Assembly: GCA_963610045.1 (NCBI GenBank)
Contig: CAVDMS010000001.1
Coordinates: 1 to 59,713 of the forward strand
DNA length: 59,713 bases
Source: F23-B02 sp963610045
GTDB taxonomy: Bacteria > Bacillota > Clostridia > Oscillospirales > Oscillospiraceae
Direction: 5' to 3'
Position numbers and translations under genes: made by a program
Part shown: positions 7,215 through 13,030 of the stretch, one piece after another
Layout: each line of letters starts with the position of its first letter
How positions within the stretch are numbered: position 1 is the stretch's first letter
The notes under the pieces: generated by a model
Told to the model about the DNA's origin: nothing
The model's input: only the letters and a program-made list of their open reading frames with translations
Database searches by the model: none

Positions 7215-7712
7215 TCACAGCATGGCTTTGACTTTTTCAGCCCACGCTTCTATTTCTTTTTCGGCGGTTTCCAAAAGATCCCCGCCGTTTGAATCAAACC
7301 GTACCTGCATCTCGCAGGCAAATTCCGCTCTCGGGCAGGCTTTTTTCATATCTTTGATGACGTGTCCCGGCCAACCGCCGTTGGTCATAAAGGGGACAAC
7401 AGTCTTGCCCTTAAAATCGTGACTATGCAGAAAAGTCAAAACGGCAGGCGCCATCGTGTACCACCATGTGGGAGTGCCGACAGCGATCACATCATAGTCC
7501 GAAATGTTCACATCAATTGGCTTTAATGCCGGCTCGTAACCGCGCTCCGCCTCGCTCTGTCCCTGATTTACCACATCATCGTAGCTGCCGGAGTACGGCA
7601 CGGCGGTGTCGATTTTCAGAAGCTCACCGCCCGCCACGCTTTGCAGCTTCTTTGCAATGCGTTCGGTGTTTCCGTTTGACCATGTATAATAGACAATTAA
7701 AAGCTTTTTCAT
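7215..7712 (-). CDS. Flavodoxin (cytoplasmic)
   Basis: A 165-residue single-domain flavodoxin. The phosphate-binding loop YYTWSNGNTERIAK is at the N-terminus. AVGTPTWWYTMAPAV and PFMTNGGWPG mark the two isoalloxazine-contacting loops. It would shuttle single electrons or hydride in the cytoplasm with bound FMN. AGGAGGT precedes the ATG at 7712, which overlaps the stop of the preceding flavodoxin by four bases (ATGA), so the two are translationally coupled. Confidence 0.85.
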   Translation of the reverse strand: MKKLLIVYYTWSNGNTERIAKKLQSVAGGELLKIDTAVPYSGSYDDVVNQGQSEAERGYEPALKPIDVNISDYDVIAVGTPTWWYTMAPAVLTFLHSHDFKGKTVVPFMTNGGWPGHVIKDMKKACPRAEFACEMQVRFDSNGGDLLETAEKEIEAWAEKVKAML

Positions 7713-8224
7713 TTTCCTACCTCCTGTACCCATTTTGAAATTGCGGCTTTTGAGCTGTCAACATTACTGCCGTGAATGGCAAGCCCCTTGGTAACGATTG
7801 CCCCCGGTGCGGCTTTCCGAATGTCCTGCTCCGTATGGGAAAGTCCACTACCTTCATGTGTACAGAAGGGGTGAATGGTCTTGCCGGTGAAGTCATAGTG
7901 TTCAAGAAATGTGTAGACCGCCATCGGCATCGCACCCCAATAGTTCGGATAGCCGAGATAAATTTCATCGTAGGAATCCAGATTGTAAGGCAGGTTCAGC
8001 ACCTCCGGGCGAGCTTTTTTCTGCAAATCGGCTTTCGCCTCGGCGATGCAGGTCTGATAGTCGTCGGAATACGGCTGTGCCTGCTCGATTCTGTAGAGCT
8101 CACCGTCGGTAAGCTCTGCCAGCATACGGGCTGCTTTTTCGGTGTTTCCAACAGAAATTCGACGGTAAGAACCGCCGAAATAGTTTTCTCCCGCACGGGA
8201 GTAAAATGCAATCAAGGTTGCCAT
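7709..8224 (-). CDS. Flavodoxin (cytoplasmic, flavodoxin_4 type)
   Basis: A 171-residue flavodoxin. The FMN-loop motif is FYSRAGENYFGG...SVGNTEKAAR, followed by YLGYPNYWGAMPMAV and PFCTHEGSGLSH. The same three blocks occur in the lipoprotein flavodoxin at 5678-6358, so these two are close paralogues. AAAGGAGAT precedes the ATG at 8224, one base after the stop of the FMN reductase gene, and the 3' end overlaps the next flavodoxin by four bases. Confidence 0.86.
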   Translation of the reverse strand: MATLIAFYSRAGENYFGGSYRRISVGNTEKAARMLAELTDGELYRIEQAQPYSDDYQTCIAEAKADLQKKARPEVLNLPYNLDSYDEIYLGYPNYWGAMPMAVYTFLEHYDFTGKTIHPFCTHEGSGLSHTEQDIRKAAPGAIVTKGLAIHGSNVDSSKAAISKWVQEVGK

Positions 8225-8225
8225 G

Positions 8226-8756
8226 TTAAATCTCCTTTCCCATTTCATAAGCCTGTTTCAGCGATGGATGTCGGTATACATCGCCCTTATCCCATGTTCC
8301 CGTTCCGAGGATCACGCCTGCTTCCTTTGCGCCGGGCAGACAGCGAAGAAATCCGCGCATATCCGCAAGCGCCGTCTCCGCCGCACTGTGATTCGGTTCG
8401 GCTGCCGTGACGATCAGATAAAAGGTCTTGTCTTTGATTGACCGATAGTCGGAAAAACAGCGGTCGATCATAATTTTCATCTGAGCGCAGACGGAATAAA
8501 AATATACTGGAGCGGCAAGCACCATCACATCCGCCGCCTTCATCGCTTCAAGCACCTCCGTCATATCGTCGTTACGGACGCAGATGTGTGTTTCCGTACA
8601 GCCGTAACAGGCAAGGCAGGGAGCAATCTTTTTCTCCGCCAGGCGGATTTTCTGCACTTCGTGACCGCTTTCGGCTGCCCCTTTCAGAAATTCGTCGCAG
8701 AGAATTTCCGAGTTGCCGTTTTTCCGCGGGCTCGAACTGATGACGAGTATTTTCAT
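8226..8756 (-). CDS. NAD(P)H-dependent FMN reductase family flavoprotein
   Basis: A 176-residue protein with the NADPH-dependent FMN reductase fold: MKILVISSSPRKNGNSE is the flavin phosphate loop and VLAAPVYFYSVCAQMK a second flavin contact. A cysteine cluster APCLACYGC, with a further Cys in THIC, resembles iron-sulfur flavoproteins, so it may carry a cluster or redox-active thiols. It is the first gene of the operon, with AAAGGAGG upstream and a promoter at 8788-8816, and would feed electrons to the flavodoxins that follow. Catalytic partners are inferred only from context. Confidence 0.83.
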   Translation of the reverse strand: MKILVISSSPRKNGNSEILCDEFLKGAAESGHEVQKIRLAEKKIAPCLACYGCTETHICVRNDDMTEVLEAMKAADVMVLAAPVYFYSVCAQMKIMIDRCFSDYRSIKDKTFYLIVTAAEPNHSAAETALADMRGFLRCLPGAKEAGVILGTGTWDKGDVYRHPSLKQAYEMGKEI

Positions 8757-8787
8757 AGGGAATATCCTCCTTTGATTTCTGTAATAT

Positions 8788-8839
8788 ATTTTACGCCGCA
8801 CTTCCGGAGACATCAATTCGGATTACCTGCTTTTCGGAT
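8788..8839 (-). promoter_or_regulatory. Redox operon promoter with adjoining direct repeats (probable LysR site)
   Basis: On the minus strand, -35 TTGATG (8816-8811), exact 17-bp spacer, -10 TAAAAT (8793-8788). Directly upstream of the -35, ATCCGAA occurs twice (8839-8833 and 8823-8817), 16 bp apart; the nearer copy abuts the -35. Such placement suits an activator contacting RNA polymerase. The regulator is presumably the LysR protein encoded next door. Confidence 0.6.
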
Positions 8840-8859
8840 AAGAAAAACTGATATGAAAA

Positions 8860-8890
8860 AAACGCCGCTCCGTCATCCGAAACAGCGTTT
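8860..8890 (-). terminator. Terminator of the lysR gene
   Basis: A 13-bp stem with G-U pairs (8878-8890 with 8860-8872), 5-base loop, followed on the minus strand by seven T. It lies eight bases after the lysR stop and ahead of the redox operon promoter, so lysR is transcribed separately. Confidence 0.8.
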
Positions 8891-8897
8891 ACCTTTA

Positions 8898-9782
8898 TTA
8901 TTGTTCAAATTGTGATTTCAGAATATCCGCGAACTCCTCCACATAGTAGCCGGAGTTATCCTTTTTCCAGAAGGCGCAGTAGTTTCTTCGTATAGGCTCG
9001 TTTCCTCTCATCAGCGGAATACGCACGATGGATATACCGGCGGTCGGTACAGAAGCGACGCCTTCCACGGGGAGAAAGCCTTTTCTTCCCGCGACCATCA
9101 GGCGAGCAGCCTCTAAATTCTCTGCGTAAATGATCTCACTGCGGATACCGACGACGGTCTGATAATATTCCTGCTCGGTTTCCCGCTGAGAGGAAGAGGA
9201 GATCAGAATACACGGTTGATTTTTCAGTTCCTCCGGCGTAAGCTCCTTCCGCTGTGCCAAAGGACTGAAAGCGGAAACTTCGACATAGGCGGTACAGGTG
9301 GTCAGGATCATATTAACATATTCATCGGAAAAGGCACGCCGCTGATCGTTGAGGACAAGATCGACCTGCTCCGAGCGGAGCATTGCATACAGTTCTTCAT
9401 GATTTCCGTATTCCACCGAAACAGCTACATCGGGATATTTCTCCGAAAACAGCGCCAACGCCCGATGAAACTCGCTGCCCGAATAGCAGCGCAGATACCC
9501 GATTTTCAAAGACGCCTGATTGCCCTTTGCAATCTTTGCCGCCTCACTGCACATTCTCTCGTAGTCTGCCGTCAGAGCAAGGCTTTTTTGATAAAAATAA
9601 TCGCCGGCAGGAGTCAGCACAAACCCGCGGTTCTTTCGTTCGAGCAATTGAAAGCCAAGCTCCCGTTCGAGCGCCTGTATCTGCTGAGAGATGGCTGATT
9701 GTGAAATATAATTTTCCTCCGCCGCTTCGGAAAAGCTGTTTTTCTGTACGACCGATTGAAAGTATTTAAGCTGCTTGAGCAT
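8898..9782 (-). CDS. LysR family transcriptional regulator
   Basis: A 294-residue LysR-type regulator. The winged-helix start LKYFQSVVQKNSFSEAAE, then ISQSAISQQIQALERELG and LLERKNRG, is the textbook LysR DNA-binding domain. The rest is the periplasmic-binding-like effector domain (LKIGYLRCYSGSEFH onward). Effector unknown. AGAGGTG precedes the ATG at 9782. It is upstream of and co-directional with the flavodoxin operon, separated by its own terminator and a promoter with paired repeats, so it most likely activates that operon. Confidence 0.9.
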   Translation of the reverse strand: MLKQLKYFQSVVQKNSFSEAAEENYISQSAISQQIQALERELGFQLLERKNRGFVLTPAGDYFYQKSLALTADYERMCSEAAKIAKGNQASLKIGYLRCYSGSEFHRALALFSEKYPDVAVSVEYGNHEELYAMLRSEQVDLVLNDQRRAFSDEYVNMILTTCTAYVEVSAFSPLAQRKELTPEELKNQPCILISSSSQRETEQEYYQTVVGIRSEIIYAENLEAARLMVAGRKGFLPVEGVASVPTAGISIVRIPLMRGNEPIRRNYCAFWKKDNSGYYVEEFADILKSQFEQ

Positions 9783-10047
9783 CTGAATCACCTCTTTTTC
9801 AATTTATTGTACCATGAAATTGTGATTTTTTCTACTGTCAAGTTACTTCCGTTCGCGTCAAGTAATTGTTGGCAATGCTGCGACTTAGTTCAACGAATAC
9901 TCGGCTGTTTAACGATTACAGCAAAGCAGAAAGCCCCGATAACCGTAAAACGCACGAAACCCCGCCGCAGAATTGCTCCGCAGCGGGGTTCGCTTATGTG
10001 CCGAAACAGCCGAAAAGGCTTATTTCAAGCGGTTTTCGGGCATTATA
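9783..10047. other. Intergenic stretch upstream of lysR
   Basis: No gene. A TACAAT box about 35 bp upstream of the lysR start is a weak promoter candidate (-35 TAGAAA). A hairpin with arms AACCCCGC and GCGGGGTT spans 9958-9990 and may stop transcripts coming from the tRNA-Pro side. I see nothing else recognisable. Confidence 0.5.
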
Positions 10048-10155
10048 GTCCGAGTGGAGGGGCTCGACCTGCGCTGCGGCGCAGGCCACCTCGGGTTGCA
10101 AAGCGCCCCCGGCGCTTTGCTAAGAGCCCTCGGGTTCGAGCCCAAATGGGCAAAG
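10048..10155. other. tRNA-like debris and hairpin cluster next to tRNA-Pro
   Basis: Bases 10048-10067 repeat exactly the 20 bases at 10195-10214, which are the 3' acceptor/T-arm end of the intact tRNA-Pro. Between the copies are two perfect hairpins (CCTGCGC/GCGCAGG at 10068-10085 and GCAAAGCGCC/GGCGCTTTGC at 10098-10120) and, at about 10130-10142, a plus-strand T-arm-like GGGTTCGAGCCC. This looks like a decayed tRNA copy or an old insertion scar at a tRNA 3' end. No integrase is present. Confidence 0.5.
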
Positions 10156-10193
10156 AAATAAGCAACGCCCCCCGGTGGGGGCATTGCTTATTT
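10156..10193 (-). terminator. Hairpin immediately 3' of tRNA-Pro
   Basis: Arms 10156-10172 and 10177-10193, 16 of 17 pairs matched, CGGT loop, directly adjoining the tRNA CCA end and followed by TTTCTTTG on the minus strand. Confidence 0.65.
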
Positions 10194-10268
10194 GGTCCGA
10201 GTGGAGGGGCTCGAACCCCCGACCTGATGGTCCCAAACCACCCGCGCTACCAACTGCGCTACACCCGG
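10193..10268 (-). tRNA. tRNA-Pro (anticodon UGG)
   Basis: Cloverleaf on the minus strand: acceptor CCGGGTG pairs with CACTCGG (one G-U), D-arm GCGC/GCGC, anticodon stem GGTGG/CCATC around TTTGGGA giving UGG, T-arm GGGGG/CCCTC with TTCGAGC, and an encoded CCA at 10195-10193. Length 76. Confidence 0.95.
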
Positions 10269-10393
10269 TTGTTTTAATGCGACTCATTATACCCGATTTT
10301 CCTCGCTTCTGCAACACCCGCCTTGTATTCCAAAAAAATTTTTTCGCAGGTGAAATATTCCTGCCGCTTCTCCGTCTATATAGGTGAGGCGGC

Positions 10394-10484
10394 TTGAGGC
10401 CGACCGCCCGAACACAATATATCTGTGACTATTTCCTCAAAGCTTGCCGCCGCACTTGCGCGGCGTGCGGTCTAAAGGCCTCAA
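10394..10484 (+). ncRNA. Folded RNA leader (unrecognised) ahead of a 37-codon ORF
   Basis: TTGAGGCC (10394-10401) pairs with GGCCTCAA (10477-10484), and the adjoining GACCGC (10402-10407) pairs with GCGGTC (10467-10472); a TAAA bulge on one side separates the two helices. Inside lies a hairpin, CGCCGC/GCGGCG at 10448-10465. The long stem is followed by AATATATTTTTG, a terminator-like U tract, and 26 bp later by an ORF with a ribosome site. A TATATA box at 10377-10382 would start transcription near 10389, right at the structure. It fits no riboswitch class I know. Alternatives are a small RNA with its own terminator or an attenuator for the ORF. Confidence 0.5.
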
Positions 10485-10509
10485 TATATTTTTGAAAGGA
10501 AAACTTACC

Positions 10510-10623
10510 ATGGGTTGCATAGGCTTTATACTTGAACACACCGCAAAGATTCTTGACTGGACCAACGACGATTACGAGGCTGCCATCATCAGAGAGATCG
10601 CATCCTACTTCGATCAGCCCTGA
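10510..10623 (+). CDS. Small ORF of 37 codons after the folded leader
   Basis: Begins MGCIGFILEHTAKILDW and ends REIASYFDQP. No family recognised. GAAAGGAA lies nine bases before the ATG, and a strong 17-bp terminator follows at 10673-10710, so the unit has leader, ORF and terminator of its own. The peptide is mostly helix-prone, with an acidic middle (TNDDYEAA) and no clear signal or membrane segment. It may be a real microprotein or a regulatory leader peptide. Confidence 0.45.
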   Translation: MGCIGFILEHTAKILDWTNDDYEAAIIREIASYFDQP

Positions 10624-10672
10624 CATTAGTGCAGGGCAACTCTTACAAATAAAATAAGCTTGCTCAATACAT

Positions 10673-10710
10673 AAGAGCCTTGAAAACACCGAAGTGTTTT
10701 CAAGGCTCTT
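10673..10710. terminator. Bidirectional terminator
   Basis: Perfect 17-bp stem (10673-10689 with 10694-10710) capped by a CGAA tetraloop. It serves the plus-strand small ORF and the minus-strand macrodomain/vWA/repeat cassette, which converge here. Confidence 0.9.
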
Positions 10711-10784
10711 GTTATTATTCCGCAAATGCCGGCTGCGGAAAATGCTTTGATAGAAAAAGGCTGAAATGCCAAGAGAATATCCGC

Positions 10785-11126
10785 TTACTTTTTTGCAAGC
10801 TCTGCCTGGCAACGTTTTGCAAAAGCTTCGTCGCTTTCGAAAATTCCCTGTGATAAGCCTGAGGTTTCCGACCAAACCCTTCGCTGAAAAGAGTGATCGC
10901 TTTCAAAAATTCCTTGGCGCAGCCCGCTTGCGGCACTTGCAGCTCGAACCGCATAGGCTTTGTCGCTTTCAAAAATCCCCTGACTGGTGCCCGATACTTT
11001 GCCGTTGCATCTCTTGAGATAGTCGCTGTCGGATTCAAAGATTCCCTGTGAAAGGCCGCTGGCCTCACGCGCACACCTCTTCTGAAAACTGCTGTCGCTT
11101 TCAAAGATTCCCTGCTTCAATGCCAT
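10785..11126 (-). CDS. Tandem GIFESD-repeat protein
   Basis: A 113-residue protein made almost wholly of five repeats of 22 residues beginning at residues 5, 27, 49, 71 and 93. Each has QGIFESD, then an aromatic residue (F or Y) three positions on, usually a basic pair, and SG[LT][SR] before the next unit; the last ends in LAKK. There is no signal peptide and no enzyme motif. Such a solenoid or helical array would suit binding a partner or multimerising. I do not know a function. AGGAGGAAC precedes the ATG at 11126; a longer frame upstream lacks a site. It is the third gene of the cassette, 49 bp after the vWA gene. Confidence 0.7.
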   Translation of the reverse strand: MALKQGIFESDSSFQKRCAREASGLSQGIFESDSDYLKRCNGKVSGTSQGIFESDKAYAVRAASAASGLRQGIFESDHSFQRRVWSETSGLSQGIFESDEAFAKRCQAELAKK

Positions 11127-11175
11127 GTTGATGTTCCTCCTGTATATTATTAAATTTACTGGGATACTACTGTGA

Positions 11176-11811
11176 TTATTTGCTGCGGTTCTTGATGTCT
11201 GCGTCAATACGGCACTTCCAGTTTGCATCGAAAGGCTGAGACGAACGCAATTTGCACACGGTGTCGCTTATGACCTCGTAATTCAGAGCCGTTCCCGCCT
11301 TGTCGCTCTTATAGCGCACCGCGTGATCGGCAAGAATACCGAAGCGCGCCGCTTCCCTTGCGGCATCAATATTTGCGGCGAGGAACAAAAACTCCCAACC
11401 GTACTTCTCTTTCTGCCGCTCAATCATACGCCTTACTGCTTCGTAGCTGTAGCAGCGGCTTGCATTTTCATAGCCGTCGGTGGTAATGACGAACACCGTT
11501 TTCTCCGGCACGTCCTCCGGACGGGCGTATTTGTGGACGTTTCCGATGTGATGCACGGCACTGCCGACTGCATCGAGCAGCGCCGTACAGCCCCGTGCGG
11601 AATATTCCTTTTCCGTCATAGGAGGAACCTCCTCTATCGGCAGGCGATCGTGTATGACTACGCTCTCGCTGTCAAAAAGCACTGTGGAGACAAGTGCCTT
11701 GCCCGGTTCCTTCTTCTGCTTTGCGATCATGGAATTGAAGCCGCCGACGGTGTCCGTTTCCAGTCCCGACATGGAGCCGCTGCGGTCGAGAATAAAAACC
11801 AGTTCTGTCAT
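11176..11811 (-). CDS. von Willebrand factor A domain protein
   Basis: A 211-residue cytoplasmic protein that is one vWA domain. The metal-ion-dependent adhesion site is complete: DRSGSMSG near residue 9, the Thr in ARGCTALLDA and the Asp in VITTDGYENAS. vWA domains bind partners through the metal and often act as scaffolds with AAA ATPases, TerD or macrodomain proteins. Here the neighbours are a macrodomain-HTH gene upstream and a repeat protein downstream. GAAGGAGGC precedes the ATG at 11811; that site is the 3' arm of the hairpin at 11816-11869, so translation may be controlled by folding. Only the family call is firm. Confidence 0.85.
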   Translation of the reverse strand: MTELVFILDRSGSMSGLETDTVGGFNSMIAKQKKEPGKALVSTVLFDSESVVIHDRLPIEEVPPMTEKEYSARGCTALLDAVGSAVHHIGNVHKYARPEDVPEKTVFVITTDGYENASRCYSYEAVRRMIERQKEKYGWEFLFLAANIDAAREAARFGILADHAVRYKSDKAGTALNYEVISDTVCKLRSSQPFDANWKCRIDADIKNRSK

Positions 11812-11815
11812 AATA

Positions 11816-11869
11816 AAAGCCTCCTTCGCTTAATTACGCTTTAAGTATAGCGGTTACGAAGGAGGCTTT
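11816..11869 (-). promoter_or_regulatory. Terminator-like hairpin that buries the vWA ribosome site
   Basis: Perfect 13-bp inverted repeat (11816-11828 with 11857-11869) with a 28-base loop containing a smaller CGCT/AGCG pair. On the minus-strand transcript the 3' arm is the Shine-Dalgarno segment CGAAGGAGGCTTT, followed by TATTATG, the vWA start. The structure could stop transcription from the macrodomain gene, hide the ribosome site, or both. Confidence 0.6.
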
Positions 11870-11902
11870 GGTCGCCCGTCAAGCGACAAATTATTTTATT
11901 TT

Positions 11903-12934
11903 TCAGGTTCCGAGCAGACTTTGATCGAAGGCAAAGAGCGTTTCGTTTATCATAAAAATGTCGTAGAGCTTGTGCTCGATGAAATACTCGATGATAATGT
12001 CAAACTTGCTGCTGTTACTCAGAGCGTACCCCGCGCGAGCTATGAAGTCACGGGTTTCGTCCAGATCCAGCTCCAACGCAATGGCAAAAGCGATTGCCGT
12101 GGGCTTGGACGGCTTATAATTAGGGTTGTTGCGGATCTTGGAAAACAGCTTTCGATCCACATTCGCCCTCTTGTAGATCTCGGAATCCTTTTTGCCGCTG
12201 CGGTCGATGAGCTTCAAAAGAGTTTCGGAAAAGCCTTCGTCCAGGTAAGCAAGCAGCTCCTCCAACTCGCGAGAGCGCGTGACAGGAGCTGCGCGCTTAT
12301 ATAAACAAGGCTCGCTATCGGCAATATCGTCGATAATAGGCGCGCCGGCGTTAATGCTGTCGCACGAAAAAAGAGAGGCTTCATGCGACAGCAGCTCAAA
12401 CTCTAACTGCATATCCATGTAGTGGCCGTCTATGTATTCGGAGACATCCGAAAGAAGGCCGGCGTCTATGCGGTAGGCACTGCGATCATATATGACGAGA
12501 TAGACCGTTATATCGCTGTGCTTGAGAAACCGGGTAATGGCATCCGTCGCCATGCGAAGCGCCTGTTCCATTGGAAAATCAGCAGCCTTGGGGACAATAA
12601 GCGGAAACGCCACCGTTTCGCAGCCGTATCGCTTTGCCGATGCAAGGCTCGTCCGATAGCATGAATAAAGCGCTTCGCGTTCAGCACTGTTGCCGTACCT
12701 CCAGATGGGACATATGGTGTGGATCACATACTTACAATGCAGACCATACGATCCGGTGATTTGAGATTTTCCCGCCTTGCGCTTCCTAAGCGGACGGTAC
12801 TTGCTATAAAAACCGTGTCCCGCTGTACGGTGGACAGCGCTGTCCGCACCGCCGCCGCTCGACACATTGGCGGCGATGACAACAGCGTCCACATTCATTT
12901 TGGCTATGTCGTTACAAGTTATAATAAGAGGCAT
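11903..12934 (-). CDS. Macrodomain protein with C-terminal HTH-like domain
   Basis: A 343-residue two-domain protein. Residues 1-165 form a macrodomain (ADP-ribose-binding fold): IAANVSSGGGADSAVHRTAG is the first nucleotide loop and KYVIHTICPIW the next strand. The usual second phosphate loop (a G-[VI]-[YF]-G motif after the FP strand) is replaced by PKAADFP, so ADP-ribose binding or hydrolysis is doubtful. After a variable linker, residues from about 235 (LLKLIDRSGKKDSEIYKRA... FSKIRNNPNYKPSK) resemble an Xre-like helical DNA- or partner-binding module followed by a conserved helical tail. AAGGAC and GGTGA precede the ATG; the promoter is at 12974-13002. It is the first gene of a cassette with vWA and repeat genes. 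Confidence 0.8.
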   Translation of the reverse strand: MPLIITCNDIAKMNVDAVVIAANVSSGGGADSAVHRTAGHGFYSKYRPLRKRKAGKSQITGSYGLHCKYVIHTICPIWRYGNSAEREALYSCYRTSLASAKRYGCETVAFPLIVPKAADFPMEQALRMATDAITRFLKHSDITVYLVIYDRSAYRIDAGLLSDVSEYIDGHYMDMQLEFELLSHEASLFSCDSINAGAPIIDDIADSEPCLYKRAAPVTRSRELEELLAYLDEGFSETLLKLIDRSGKKDSEIYKRANVDRKLFSKIRNNPNYKPSKPTAIAFAIALELDLDETRDFIARAGYALSNSSKFDIIIEYFIEHKLYDIFMINETLFAFDQSLLGT

Positions 12935-12959
12935 TGCGTCACCGTCCTTTTTACGCCGT

Positions 12960-13002
12960 AAAGCGTTTCTTTGAGTGTATCACGCTTTTCGGAATTTCTC
13001 AA
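12960..13002 (-). promoter_or_regulatory. Macrodomain cassette promoter with flanking inverted repeat
   Basis: On the minus strand, -35 TTGAGA (13002-12997), exact 17-bp spacer, -10 TACACT (12979-12974). An inverted repeat AAAGCGT/ACGCTTT (12960-12966 and 12982-12988) brackets the -10, a natural position for a repressor, possibly the HTH-like domain of the first gene product itself. Confidence 0.6.
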
Positions 13003-13030
13003 GACAGAGACCTTATGCGTCTGTGCTTTG

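Noticed and set aside
10048..10214. attL/attR pair of an integrated element at tRNA-Pro
   Set aside because: The 20-bp repeat is exact, but only 127 bp lie between the copies, with no integrase or cargo; kept only as tRNA debris or a scar.
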